Below, one piece after another: positions 43,259 through 52,045 of a DNA stretch of 64,000 bases (position 1 is the first letter of the stretch; each line of letters starts with the position of its first letter). Position numbers and translations under genes: made by a program. The stretch lies in NCBI RefSeq assembly GCF_013363995.1, contig NZ_JABWGO010000009.1:186001-250000 (forward strand). Reading direction: 5' to 3'. Below the pieces are notes generated by a model. That model made no database searches and was not told the origin of the DNA. It saw only the letters and a program-made list of their open reading frames with translations. This DNA is from Nonomuraea rhodomycinica. GTDB taxonomy: Bacteria; Actinomycetota; Actinomycetes; Streptosporangiales; Streptosporangiaceae.

Positions 43259-43921
43259 TCACGGCAGGTTGGCGAAGCGCTCGACCTGGTCGGTACGGCC
43301 GGACACGATGACGACGTCGCCGTAGCCCAGCACGGTCTCCGCGGTGGCATAGGTGAACTCCTGCCCCTGGCTCTTGACCGCGACGATGGTGACGCCGTAC
43401 TTCCGCCGCAGGTCGGACCGCCCGAGCGGGACGCCCACGTACTGCTTGGGCGGAGGTGTCTTGGCCAGCGCGAAGTCGTCGTCCACCTGCATGAAGTCGA
43501 GCATCCGGCCACTGATCAGATGGGCCACGCGCTCGCCCATGTCGTGCTCGGGGAAGACGACGTGGTGGACGCCGATGCGGTCGAGGATGCGTCCGTGCTG
43601 CCTGCTGACCGCCTTGGCCCAGATGTGTTCGATCTCCAGCTCCACGAGCAGCGACGCGGTGAGGATGCTCGCCTCCAGGTCGCCGCCTATCCCGACGACG
43701 GCACGGTAGAAGTCGGGCACGCCGAGCTGCCGCAGCGCCTGCATGTCGGTGCAGTCCGCGGTCGCGATGTGGGTGATCTCGCCGGACAGGCTCTGCACCA
43801 CCTTGGCGCGGTTGTCGATGGCCAGTACCTCGGTGCCGCGCCGGGTCAGCTCGACGGCGAGCGAGCTGCCGAACCGCCCCAGCCCCATCACCACGACCGG
43901 ATCGCTTGTCCTGTCAGCCAA
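43259..43921 (-). CDS. ktrA: KtrA/TrkA-type potassium channel regulator
   Basis: A 220-residue cytoplasmic RCK protein. The N-terminal Rossmann domain has VVMGLGRFGSSLAVEL and LAIDN; a TrkA-C domain (about residues 140-215) ends the protein. It gates the KtrB pore with ATP/ADP or NAD(H), and the C-domain is a known c-di-AMP target in other Gram-positives. It overlaps ktrB by eight bases, and it is the last gene of the antiporter-ktrB-ktrA operon. Confidence 0.9.
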   Translation of the reverse strand: MADRTSDPVVVMGLGRFGSSLAVELTRRGTEVLAIDNRAKVVQSLSGEITHIATADCTDMQALRQLGVPDFYRAVVGIGGDLEASILTASLLVELEIEHIWAKAVSRQHGRILDRIGVHHVVFPEHDMGERVAHLISGRMLDFMQVDDDFALAKTPPPKQYVGVPLGRSDLRRKYGVTIVAVKSQGQEFTYATAETVLGYGDVVIVSGRTDQVERFANLP

Positions 43922-45263
43922 CGATGACCCTCTCCTCGGGGAGTTGGAAGCGGCGGGTACGATCCTTCAGCGCGAGGGCGGAGCCCAGGGTGAGCGGACC
44001 GGTCCGGCCGATGAACATGAGCAGCACGAGCAGCACCTGCCCGGCCGGGGCGATGTCCGCGGTGACACCGGTGGACAGGCCCACGGTGCCGAACGCCGAG
44101 ACCGCTTCGAACAGCACCTGATCCAGGCTGTGCGGGGTGAGCGCGAGGAGCGCGTACGTGGACACGGCGACCAGCGCCACGCTGATGAGGCTGATCGAGA
44201 TGGCCTGGCGCTGGGTGCTCTGCGGGAGGCTGCGGTGCCCGACGATGACCTCGCGCTCGCCGCGCAGCTCGGCCCAGATGACGAAGGCCAGCAGCCCGAA
44301 CGTGGTGACCTTGATGCCGCCCGCGGTGCCGGCGCTGCCGCCGCCGATGAACATCAGCAGGTCGGTGGCCAGCCAGCTCGTGGGGTACATGCCGGCGAGG
44401 TCCAGGCTGTTGAACCCGGCCGTGCGCGGCATGACGGCGGTGAAGAACGCGGCCAGGACCTTGGCCTGGTCGTCGAGCGCGCCCAGCGTCCTCGGGTTGT
44501 CCCATTCGGTGGCCAGGAAGACCAGCGTGCCACCGACCAGCAGGATCAGGGTGACGCCGACGGTGACCCTGGTCAGGACCGACCAGCGGCCCGGCCGCCG
44601 CCATGCCCGCAGCAGTTCGAACACCACCGGGAAGCCCAGCCCGCCCACGATCACCGCGGCGGCGATGGTCAGGCAGATCCACGGGTCGGCGACGAACCGC
44701 ATCAGGTTGTCCGGCCACAGCGCGAACCCGGCGTTGTTGAAGGCCGAGACCGCGTGGAAGACGCCCAGGTAGACGGCACGGCCGAACGGCTCGCCGTGGC
44801 CGAGCAGGAACCGGCCGGTGAGGACGACCGCCGCGGCCGCCTCGCACACCAGGCTGAAGACGACCACCTTACGGACCACGTGCCGGACGTCCGCCATGCT
44901 CAGCGTCTTCGTCTCGGCCTGCGCGAAGATCCTGGCCCGCAGGCCGAGACGGCCGGCCACCAGGATGGTGAACAGCGTGGCGAGCGTCATGATGCCCAGC
45001 CCGCCTACCTGGATGAGACCGGCGATCACCCATTCCCCGAACGCCGACCAGTGCGTCCCCGTGTCCACGACCACCAGCCCCGTCACGCACACCGCCGAGG
45101 TGGAGGTGAACAGCGCGGTCAGGAGCCCTGCCGCCTGGCCCGACTCGGTGGCGATCGGCGACGCCAGTAACCCGGTGCCGAGCAGGACCACCGTCGCGAA
45201 CCCGACGACGATCACCTGGGCCGGGTGCTGGAAGCGGTTGAGGATGCCAGGAGCACGCCTCAC
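43914..45263 (-). CDS. ktrB: KtrB-type potassium transporter
   Basis: A 449-residue membrane protein of the TrkH/KtrB family. The four pore-loop repeats are visible (TSAVCVTGLVV, NAGFAL, PRTAGFNSLD, SAFGTVGLSTG). It forms the ion-conducting subunit with KtrA. Its ATG overlaps the stop of the antiporter gene in ATGA, supporting coupled expression. Confidence 0.92.
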   Translation of the reverse strand: MRRAPGILNRFQHPAQVIVVGFATVVLLGTGLLASPIATESGQAAGLLTALFTSTSAVCVTGLVVVDTGTHWSAFGEWVIAGLIQVGGLGIMTLATLFTILVAGRLGLRARIFAQAETKTLSMADVRHVVRKVVVFSLVCEAAAAVVLTGRFLLGHGEPFGRAVYLGVFHAVSAFNNAGFALWPDNLMRFVADPWICLTIAAAVIVGGLGFPVVFELLRAWRRPGRWSVLTRVTVGVTLILLVGGTLVFLATEWDNPRTLGALDDQAKVLAAFFTAVMPRTAGFNSLDLAGMYPTSWLATDLLMFIGGGSAGTAGGIKVTTFGLLAFVIWAELRGEREVIVGHRSLPQSTQRQAISISLISVALVAVSTYALLALTPHSLDQVLFEAVSAFGTVGLSTGVTADIAPAGQVLLVLLMFIGRTGPLTLGSALALKDRTRRFQLPEERVIVG

Positions 45264-46471
45264 GACTCGCCGCCCCGTCTGCGCAGCCGCCCGAACCAGG
45301 CCGGGACCTCACGCTCGTCGTCGAAGCCGCGCGCCACGACGATGTCGGTGGAGGAGTGCAGCAGGATGGACAGCACGATGGTGACCGCGACGAGCTGGAA
45401 GACCTGCAGGCTCGCGGCGATGCCGGAGCCCAGCACCAGCAGGCCGTACACCACCGACGCGAAGCCCTTGGGGCCGAACCAGGCCACCGCGGCCTGCTCC
45501 CGCACCGACAGGCCCGAGCCCAGGAACGACAGCCAGATCGCGACCGGCCGGGCCAGCACCAGCGCGCCGAGCGCGAACAGCCAGCCCGTCCAGCCCACCG
45601 AGCCGAGCAGCGCCGGGGTGACGAGCGCGCCGAACAGCAACAGCGCCGCCAGCTTGAACAGCTCCGCGATCAGTTCGCCGAAGTGCTCGAACGACTCGCG
45701 CTGCCGCGGGCCGAACGTGGCCACGGTGATGCCCGCCGAGAAGGCGGCCAGGAACAGGTTGCCGTGCGTGGCCTTGCCGAGGGCGAGCACGAGCAGGCCG
45801 ATGGCCAGGGCGTTGAGCGGCTCGTACTGGGTGGACGCGGCGAACCAGCGCGTCTGCTCCAGCTTGATCGCCAGCCACGGCACCGCGACGCCGATCACGA
45901 CGCCGACGCCGAGCTCCAGCCCCAGCTCGCCCAGGTGCAGGTCGGCAGAGCCCTGGGCGATGGCCAGGAACAGGATGACGAACGGCAGCGCCAGCCCGTC
46001 GTTGACGCCGGACTCGACGTTGAGCAACTGCCGCAGCCGGGGCGGAACCTTCTCGTTGCCGACCAGCGCGGCGGCGAACACCGGGTCGGTCGGCGCCAGG
46101 ATGGCGCCCACGAGCAGCGACTCGATCCAGCCCAGCCCGGCCAGGTAGTGCGCCCCGACGGCGGTGATGACCAGCGTGAGCGGCAACCCCCACCCCAGCG
46201 CCCGGCCGGGCAGCCGCCACGCGGCGCGCAGGTCCTGCCAGCCCACCCGCATGCCGTCGCTGAACAGCACCGCGAACAACGCCAGCTCGGCCAGCGTGCC
46301 CACCAGCGGGTCGGTCGCCTTCACCGACACGACGCCCAGCACGCCGTCACCCAGGACGAACCCGGCGACCAGGAACAGCGCGGCCGTGGACAGGATCGTC
46401 CGGTGGGCGAGGCTGGACAGGAGCACGGCGAGCAGCAGCACGCATGCGAACGCCGTCAGCAGCGTGGCCAA
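45260..46471 (-). CDS. CPA-family monovalent cation:proton antiporter
   Basis: A 403-residue membrane protein with about 12 segments. ILAPTDPVFAAALV and NVESGVNDGLALPFVI match NhaP-type CPA1 motifs, with the acidic ND pair in the transport site. I place the start at TTG 46471 because GGAGG lies six bases upstream (GGAGGTTCATCTTG); longer starts would pass through the conserved leader element. It is the first gene of the operon with KtrB and KtrA, suggesting coordinated sodium/potassium control. Exact ion selectivity is unknown. Confidence 0.85.
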   Translation of the reverse strand: MATLLTAFACVLLLAVLLSSLAHRTILSTAALFLVAGFVLGDGVLGVVSVKATDPLVGTLAELALFAVLFSDGMRVGWQDLRAAWRLPGRALGWGLPLTLVITAVGAHYLAGLGWIESLLVGAILAPTDPVFAAALVGNEKVPPRLRQLLNVESGVNDGLALPFVILFLAIAQGSADLHLGELGLELGVGVVIGVAVPWLAIKLEQTRWFAASTQYEPLNALAIGLLVLALGKATHGNLFLAAFSAGITVATFGPRQRESFEHFGELIAELFKLAALLLFGALVTPALLGSVGWTGWLFALGALVLARPVAIWLSFLGSGLSVREQAAVAWFGPKGFASVVYGLLVLGSGIAASLQVFQLVAVTIVLSILLHSSTDIVVARGFDDEREVPAWFGRLRRRGGES

Positions 46472-46509
46472 GATGAACCTCCGGTCGATGTCCGTCCAGC
46501 GTGGAACCT

Positions 46510-46534
46510 TGCCGACCAGACTTCCCGGCGCACC
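46510..46534 (-). promoter_or_regulatory. 25-nt leader element, copy 2
   Basis: Identical 25-nt block to 43114-43138, located 38-63 bases upstream of the antiporter start codon, in the region expected to be transcribed. See the first copy for the possible hairpin. Confidence 0.5.
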
Positions 46535-46651
46535 GCGCCCCACCGTAACAGCAACTCATTGACGCGTCTTTACGCGATCCCACCATCGCGCGTTTCCAAG
46601 ATCCAGTAGACGCCTTGAGCATCTTCACGTGCCGGTCTTACCGTCGTGGCC

Positions 46652-47221
46652 ATGCGACATATCGACGACCCGGACGTGCTCAAGGTCTTGACCAGCCGAT
46701 TTCGGATGAAGCTCTTCAGCCGCCTCTGCCGCATCGGCCCGATCACGGTGAGCGAGCTCGCCAGACGGATGGATGCCGACCCCGGCCAGGTCAGCTATCA
46801 CCTGCGGCAGATGCAGAAGCACGGCTTGATCGAGGACGTGCCGGAGCTCGCCCGGGACAGCCGGGAACGCTGGGTCCGGGCAGCCATGGGCGGGTGGGCG
46901 TTGGTGAGAGACTTCGAAGCCCCGGAAGACAGAGCCGCGGCACAGGCGTGGACTTCACAGTGGGTGATCGACCAGTTCGAGCGGCTGCGCGACTTCGAAC
47001 GCACCCACATGACGCTTCCCGAGGACTGGCGCAACGTGGCCTTCGGAGGCAGCCATCACCTGAGGCTGACCAAGGATGAGCTCGCGCAGCTCGCCGACCA
47101 GCTCTATGCCGTGTTGCAGCCGTGGCGCGTGCTGACCAAATCGCGCGTCGAATCGGGCGAGGCTCCGCCGGACACTCGCCCGATCTTCATGTTCTACCAC
47201 GCATTCCCCGAAGAACCCTGA
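46652..47221 (+). CDS. ArsR-like winged-helix regulator
   Basis: A 189-residue protein. The N-terminal DNA-binding domain (RFRMKLFSRLCRIGPITVSELARRMDADPGQVSYHLRQMQKHGLIEDV) is of the ArsR/HTH_20 type; the C-terminal half is helical and acidic with no metal-binding cysteines, so it is probably not a metal sensor. ATG 46652 is chosen over GTG 46646. It is divergent from the antiporter operon and followed 10 bp later by a small gene, with which it probably forms an operon. Confidence 0.85.
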   Translation: MRHIDDPDVLKVLTSRFRMKLFSRLCRIGPITVSELARRMDADPGQVSYHLRQMQKHGLIEDVPELARDSRERWVRAAMGGWALVRDFEAPEDRAAAQAWTSQWVIDQFERLRDFERTHMTLPEDWRNVAFGGSHHLRLTKDELAQLADQLYAVLQPWRVLTKSRVESGEAPPDTRPIFMFYHAFPEEP

Positions 47222-47231
47222 GGAGCTTTCC

Positions 47232-47414
47232 ATGTATGTCATGCATGAGGAGTGGGGCCGGGCCTACCTCGCTGAGCAGCGAGCCGAGGCCGCACGGTTA
47301 CGCATGATCCCGCCGCGCTCGCGCCGGCCTGTTCTTCTGCGCCTCCGCGGCCGGTTCGCGATCACTCTCCACCGCCTCGCCAACCGCCTCGAACCCGCCT
47401 TCCCTGACTCTTAG
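47232..47414 (+). CDS. Small basic hypothetical protein
   Basis: A 60-residue, Arg-rich protein (MYVMHEEWGRAYLAEQRAEAARL at its start). A good ribosome site (GAGGAG six bases before ATG) and tight linkage to the upstream regulator support it as real. No family recognised; no membrane segment. Similar small companions are common next to this regulator type. Confidence 0.6.
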   Translation: MYVMHEEWGRAYLAEQRAEAARLRMIPPRSRRPVLLRLRGRFAITLHRLANRLEPAFPDS

Positions 47415-47655
47415 GACGAGCCCGATGAACGTGATGAGGTCGGCGACGACGGCGGCGGCCTGCTCGGCGATGGGCAGCAGGGAGCGGGCGTACGGCTGGA
47501 CCGACGCAGACTCCTCGACTCTCGCAACGTGGCAGGCCTTCCTACGGGCGGCACGACCCGGTCCGCAATTCGGCACCGTGTCCAGGACCTCCGGCACATC
47601 GCCGTATCGCCGCTCAAGGAGCTGGGACCGACGCGGCTTCCTAGCCGGTCGACAG

Positions 47656-47689
47656 GGACGGGACCACGGCCCTGCCCGTGGTCCCGTCC
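47656..47689. terminator. GC-rich hairpin terminator
   Basis: A perfect 14-bp inverted repeat (47656-47669 and 47676-47689) with a six-base loop CCCTGC, 12 bp before the convergent stop of the surface protein gene. It likely ends transcription from one or both sides. The stretch 47415-47655 before it has no convincing gene. Confidence 0.8.
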
Positions 47690-47701
47690 TCTGGCGCAGG
47701 G

Positions 47702-49516
47702 TCAGCTGGTCAGCGTGCAGGATCGCAACGGCTGGATGACGTTCTCCGCAGCGGCGGTGCCGCAGTTCTCGATGCCGCCCGATGGGACGTTGGCGCCGAC
47801 CTGGACCTGGTATCTCACCACTGCGGTCCCTCCCGGAGCCAGCACGCCGGGTGCGGCGGCGGGGCTGTTGACCGGGGCGCTGCCGGCGTAGGGGAACCCT
47901 CCACCGGCGTCGGGCACTGCCGTCCCGTTGAGGGTGGTGCTTGCTGGGACGTATTGCGTCCCGTTGGGCACCGGGTCGTGGAGAGTGGCGTTCACCGTGG
48001 CCGTCGGCCCGGTGTTGGTGGTGGTGAAGGTGTACTCCAGGATGTCGCCGGGCTTGACCTGCGTGCCCGGGGATCCGCTCGCCTTCTCGACGCTCTTGGC
48101 CGTGTTGAGGCAGGTCGGCGTCGTGAACGTCACACCGTCCAGGAAGTTGCCGGCGGTCGGGCTGCCACCGGCGGCCGACACCGAGTGGAAGGCGAACCGG
48201 GTGGTGGTCTGTCCCGGCGGGACGACGTACACGCCGGTGTAGTGACCCCAGGTGGTGTTGTCATCGGACAGGTCCGGCGAGGAGGCCCCGGTCGGGGTCT
48301 GCGGAACGGGGGCGCCGGGGGCGCCGATGAGCACCTGCATCACGTCGGTGCCGAGACGGCCGCGGTGGTACAGCGACCAGGTCATCCGTGTGCCCGGGAC
48401 AGTGGGCAGGTCCTGGTAGAGCGTGGAGACGTAGTTGGCGTTGAGTTCGGCGAACTGCTGCCCGTCGGCTGACGGGCCTCCACCCGCCCCGCTCCGCCAG
48501 AACTCCAGTTTGCGGTCCGCGGCGGTGGTGTGCCAGCCGACGCCCGGGTTGGTGGAGGCGTCGGGGATGTTCCAGTCGACCGTGGCCACGGGCGGCGCCT
48601 CGAAGCTGCCGTTGACCAGGTTGACCGGTGTGTGGTCGCAGCTCGCGGTGACGGTGACCTTGGCGGTGCTGGTTCCGCAGGGCGTGGTGACGGTGTAGGT
48701 GAAGCTGTCGGTGCCGGCGAAGCTCGGGTCGGGCGTGTAGACCACCTTCCCGCCGGAGATCGTCGCGGTGCCGTGGGCGGGCTTGCCGACGCCGCTGATC
48801 GTCGGCGCGGTCGCCGTGTCGTTGGCCAGGACAGGCACGCTGACGGGTGTGCCCTGCCCGGTGGTGGCGGTGTCGTCGACGGCCTTGGTGGGCGAGATGG
48901 ACTGCCCGTTGACGATCTGGATCGGCGGGGCGGGCGTGTTGCCCCCCAGCTGGCCCGGTGCGGCGATGACGCTGCTGATCCCGGTCGGCCGGATGGTCAT
49001 GCTGCGCCCGGCGGTGCCCGGCTTGACCTGGAAGGTGATGACCTTCGGTGACGGGTCGGTCTTGGTACCGGTCGAGGTGATCGACAGAGTGGTGCCGCTG
49101 ATGCTTCCGGTCCCCGACTCGCCGACGACAGTGGCGTTGGCCAGGAGTGACGACAGGTCCCACGTGGTGGTGTACCTGCTGACCAGCAGCGGCCACTGGG
49201 CCGTGCGGTGGGTCAGCGTGAGGGTGAAGGTGCTGCCCGGCGCGATCTGCCCGCCCCACAGGGACGGGGAGGTGACGACCGACACCGACCCGCTGCCCAG
49301 CCTCATGCCGAGCGCGTTCTTCCAGTAGTACTCGACCGGATAGTTGGCCTGCCCCTGCCGAACACAGGGTGCCACGGCGGCGCGCGTCACGGCCTGCCGC
49401 TCACCGGTGGCGGCGTTCGCGCCGGCGACGGCCGCCGTCTGAGCTCCCACCGTAGCCAGCAGCGCCAACATGGCCCCTACCGGCACGGCAATCGCGAATC
49501 TGCGTCGTGACAACAA
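47702..49516 (-). CDS. Secreted Ig-like/DUF11 surface protein
   Basis: A 604-residue extracellular protein. I place the start at a TTG (49516 or 49513) after GGGGG, giving MSRRRFAIAVPVGAMLALLATVGAQTAAVAGANA as signal peptide. The mature part has a beta domain, an Ig/cadherin-like repeat (AVDDTATTGQGTPVSVPVLANDTAT ... GTDSFTYTVTT), a jelly-roll-like region (NLVNGSFEAP ... FLDGVTF) and a DUF11 repeat (PGDILEYTFTTTNTGPTATVNATLHDPVPNGTQYVPAS). No LPXTG or C-terminal membrane anchor is present, so the protein is secreted or loosely bound. A palindrome AGTGATCACT lies upstream at 49580-49589. Confidence 0.78.
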   Translation of the reverse strand: MLSRRRFAIAVPVGAMLALLATVGAQTAAVAGANAATGERQAVTRAAVAPCVRQGQANYPVEYYWKNALGMRLGSGSVSVVTSPSLWGGQIAPGSTFTLTLTHRTAQWPLLVSRYTTTWDLSSLLANATVVGESGTGSISGTTLSITSTGTKTDPSPKVITFQVKPGTAGRSMTIRPTGISSVIAAPGQLGGNTPAPPIQIVNGQSISPTKAVDDTATTGQGTPVSVPVLANDTATAPTISGVGKPAHGTATISGGKVVYTPDPSFAGTDSFTYTVTTPCGTSTAKVTVTASCDHTPVNLVNGSFEAPPVATVDWNIPDASTNPGVGWHTTAADRKLEFWRSGAGGGPSADGQQFAELNANYVSTLYQDLPTVPGTRMTWSLYHRGRLGTDVMQVLIGAPGAPVPQTPTGASSPDLSDDNTTWGHYTGVYVVPPGQTTTRFAFHSVSAAGGSPTAGNFLDGVTFTTPTCLNTAKSVEKASGSPGTQVKPGDILEYTFTTTNTGPTATVNATLHDPVPNGTQYVPASTTLNGTAVPDAGGGFPYAGSAPVNSPAAAPGVLAPGGTAVVRYQVQVGANVPSGGIENCGTAAAENVIQPLRSCTLTS

Positions 49517-49597
49517 CAGTGAACCCCCGTCCGTCGTGAGGTCGCCCTCGTAGATCGACTTCACCGGGACGTTACTGTAAGTGATCACTATGTGCAT

Positions 49598-49944
49598 TGA
49601 GGTGACGGTGCGATGTGACCTCGTGTCGCGCTAAGCATCTCTTCGGGTGAGTTCGGACCGGATCTATCGCGGAGCTATGAGCCGGTCAGCATCCGATCGT
49701 CCCGTTTTGCCCGCCGTTGCGCGGGCTGCCGCTGTCTCCCGGATGCGTGCCAAGCGCCCGACCAGAACCGTCAATCAGCCGCCATTCCTCAGCGAGATCG
49801 CGCGTCCGCGACGATGCGCCTCCCGCGCCACCGCAGTTCAGAGGTTCGCAACCCGGCCCTGAACAGTGCTGGACGGGCGTGGGCATGAGTGGTTGCGTGC
49901 CTCTGTTGCAGCACTCCTTGCAGGAAGCGTCCGCCGAGAGCCCC
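49598..49944. other. Intergenic stretch without a supported gene
   Basis: About 350 bp of lower GC than its surroundings, between the surface protein and the SRPBCC gene. Short open frames exist on both strands but none has a ribosome site or recognisable content. I see no RNA gene or repeat. Confidence 0.5.
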
Positions 49945-50304
49945 TCACTGTCCGAAAGAGAACCGGAGCTGAGCATTGATCAGGAAGTTGAGCCGGTGAC
50001 GCAGACGGCCGATCACAGCCTGTTCCGGAGCTTCCGCAGGTGTCAGCAGTGTCCAGCGCAGTGAGCACCCGCCATCCTCGGTCGGCCGGATGTCGAACCG
50101 GATCTCGTCATCGGGCCTGTCCGGCCACAGCGACGACCAGACCACGAGTTCCGGCTCCACCGCCCGGAGGATGCGTGGCTTGACTTCGTCGCGTTTCAGA
50201 TCCAGCCACTGCCGTCCGCCAGGTCGCCAAGGGTCGGTCAGGCTCTCCCACACGATGCGAGGGGGCGGCGGCTGCCTACGCTCTCGCGAACCCAACTCGA
50301 TCAT
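49945..50304 (-). CDS. SRPBCC/START-like small protein
   Basis: A 119-residue protein with the SRPBCC look: an N-terminal helix after PRIVWESLTDPWRPGGRQWLDL, beta strands (RILRAVEPELVVWSSLWP, DEIRFDIRPTEDGGCSLRWTLLTP) and a long C-terminal helix. It would form a helix-grip ligand pocket; the ligand is unknown. Cytoplasmic, monocistronic. Confidence 0.72.
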   Translation of the reverse strand: MIELGSRERRQPPPPRIVWESLTDPWRPGGRQWLDLKRDEVKPRILRAVEPELVVWSSLWPDRPDDEIRFDIRPTEDGGCSLRWTLLTPAEAPEQAVIGRLRHRLNFLINAQLRFSFGQ

Positions 50305-50478
50305 TTCCGCAGTCTAGAAGGCGGTCCGCACATGGTCGCTGTCCACCAGTTCGGCCCCATGAGCGAGGGCACGGTGTCGTCATCGTGGCGCCGAATCGAC
50401 GACTGGCCGGCTGCGCATGCGCCGGCCGCCGCGCAGGAGGAACCCGATGACCTCGCCGCTGTGGGGGCATCCGTACCG

Positions 50479-50844
50479 TCAGCCGGTCTGATCACCGGAT
50501 CGGACCGATCGGCGTTCCCAGGCCAGGGCCGCGACCACACCGATGGCATAGGCGACCAGGTCCCATGGGTCGGGGAACGCGCCGACCAGGACACCGCCGA
50601 TGCCCGGCGGGGTCAGGCCGACTATTTGGTAGAACTCGACGGCGGCGGCGATCGCCGCCGTGGCCAGGGCACGGCGTGCGGCGGTGGTGCGCCACAACAG
50701 TCCCAAGAACGCGTAGACCAGCATGGTGGCGCTGACGTCGCTCACGTAGCCGCGGATGAACGGTTGTCCCGGGCCCCGGTAGAAGAGGACGAACGCGCCG
50801 ATGGCGAGGGCGACGCCACCCAGAAGGACCATGGCGCGGCGCAT
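50479..50844 (-). CDS. DUF2809 family membrane protein
   Basis: A 121-residue protein with four predicted membrane segments and the DUF2809 pattern YVSDVSATMLVYAFLGLL and AAVEFYQIVG with GAFPDPWDLVAYAIGVVAA. ATG 50844 is preferred; a TTG at 50871 is an alternative. Function unknown. No neighbour gives a clear clue. Confidence 0.8.
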   Translation of the reverse strand: MRRAMVLLGGVALAIGAFVLFYRGPGQPFIRGYVSDVSATMLVYAFLGLLWRTTAARRALATAAIAAAVEFYQIVGLTPPGIGGVLVGAFPDPWDLVAYAIGVVAALAWERRSVRSGDQTG

Positions 50845-50929
50845 GAGATTGACATCTTCTCCGAATCTCAACGATCAGGGCGAACTGATCATAGGGCTCG
50901 TCCCTCATGGCGGCATGCTGATTGCCTCA

Positions 50930-51104
50930 GGTCAGCGTCCGCGCGCTCACCCGGGATGACGCGCGATACGCGTTCCACGAGGAGGACATTGGCGTCCTGA
51001 CGGAGAACGACGGCTCCGCGTTCGTCAGCAAGGAAGCCGGGAGAACGCGATCAAGAGGATCAACGAGCTGTTCGAGTGAGCCCGTTGCAGTACCGGTTGC
51101 AGTA
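50930..51104 (+). pseudogene. Possible remnant of an integrated element next to tRNA-Ile
   Basis: A short, frame-broken coding-like stretch. One frame reads VSVRALTRDDARYAFHEEDIGVLTENDGSAF; a shifted frame ends NAIKRINELFE and a TGA at 51079. It is followed by a direct repeat GTTGCAGTA (51084-51092 and 51096-51104), a type of sequence often seen at the ends of actinomycete integrative elements inserted at tRNA genes. I cannot name the parent gene. The evidence is weak. Confidence 0.3.
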
Positions 51105-51137
51105 AAAAGGCCCCGGAGCTTGATCGCTTCGGGGCTT
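51104..51137 (-). terminator. Rho-independent terminator after tRNA-Ile
   Basis: On the minus strand, a GC-rich hairpin (AAAGCCCCGAAGC ... GCTCCGGGGCCTTTTT) ends in a run of T, six bases beyond the CCA end of the tRNA. It is a typical terminator for the tRNA transcript. Confidence 0.8.
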
Positions 51138-51142
51138 TCTGC

Positions 51143-51219
51143 TGGTGGGGCTACCAGGACTTGAACCTGGGACCTCTTCCTTATCAGGGAAGCGCTCTAA
51201 CCGACTGAGCTATAGCCCC
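51143..51219 (-). tRNA. tRNA-Ile (GAT)
   Basis: A complete 77-base tRNA including an encoded CCA. The acceptor stem GGGGCTA pairs with TAGCCCC, the D arm is AGCTCAGTCGGTTAGAGC, the anticodon loop is CTGATAA with GAT (reads AUC/AUU) and the T arm contains GGTTCAAGTCC. It is downstream of gyrA and DUF3566 in the standard actinobacterial order. The tRNA-Ala that often follows in related genomes is not seen. Confidence 0.97.
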
Positions 51220-51343
51220 GCGCACACCGCACCGTATCGCATCAACTTCATCGACGCGAACCGGTTGCGCGGACGAGGAAAAGCTTACCGTGTCCGCGCC
51301 GGTGCTCGCGCCGCCCCCAGACGGGCGGCGCGAGATCGCACGA

Positions 51344-52042
51344 CTACTCGGCCTCGCTGAAGGTCACCTCGACGCCGCCCACCAGGTCGGAGGCGACGTT
51401 GTAGATGACGGCCCCCAGCGTGGCGAGGGCGGTGATGAGGACGACGTTCACCGCGCCGATCAGGGCGGTGTAGCCCAGGATGCGGACCGGCTCGAACCAC
51501 GAGGCGATGTCGATGGGCAGCGCCGTCTGGCCCTGCTCGCCCTGGCCGAGCTGGTTGACCAGGTCGACGATCGAGTCGAAGACGCCCAGCGCGGACAGCA
51601 CGCCGTACAGGACGGCCACCGCGACGAACAGCACCACGAAGCAGACGAGCGAGACCACGAAGCTGAACTTCATGGCCGACCACGGCTCGATGCGGCGCAG
51701 CACCAGGTGGGCCTTGCGGGGGAGGCGGGCCCCCGACGAGGACTTCTTCTTCGACGACCCCAGCTCGAGCTGCGGCGGCGCCTCCGACGTCAGCGACGGC
51801 CGGATGCCGGATCCCTTGCTGTCCTGCTCCGCCTGCCCAGGCTTGGCGCCCGCGGGAGCCGGCTTGGGCCCGCCTTGCGGGGCCGAGGAGGACGGCGGCG
51901 CGGTCGGCATCGGGTGCACGGCCGTGGCGTTGTCCTCGTCGGGCTTGTCGAAGGTCTCGGTTTCGACGGACTTCTTAGGCTTCTGCCCGTTATCCCGAGC
52001 CGCCTTCGTCCTCGCGCTGGGGCTACCACCCTGGGCGCTCAT
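51344..52042 (-). CDS. DUF3566 membrane protein
   Basis: A 232-residue protein. The first ~105 residues are a disordered Pro/Ser/Lys-rich cytoplasmic tail; then LVLRRIEPWSAMKFSFVVSLVCFVVLFVAVAVLYGVLSALGVFD begins the two-membrane-segment DUF3566 domain. It nearly always follows gyrA in actinobacteria (here three bases after the gyrA stop). Function is unknown; a link to cell envelope or division has been proposed. Confidence 0.93.
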   Translation of the reverse strand: MSAQGGSPSARTKAARDNGQKPKKSVETETFDKPDEDNATAVHPMPTAPPSSSAPQGGPKPAPAGAKPGQAEQDSKGSGIRPSLTSEAPPQLELGSSKKKSSSGARLPRKAHLVLRRIEPWSAMKFSFVVSLVCFVVLFVAVAVLYGVLSALGVFDSIVDLVNQLGQGEQGQTALPIDIASWFEPVRILGYTALIGAVNVVLITALATLGAVIYNVASDLVGGVEVTFSEAE

Positions 52043-52045
52043 GAC

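Noticed and set aside
43114..46534. Naming the shared leader element as a known sodium or c-di-AMP riboswitch
   Set aside because: Only 25 nt are shared and I cannot match them to a known consensus from memory; a covariance search would be needed.
47298..47597. A 99-codon minus-strand frame between the small protein and the terminator
   Set aside because: It overlaps the better-supported small gene at 47232-47414, lacks a ribosome site and shows no recognisable domain.
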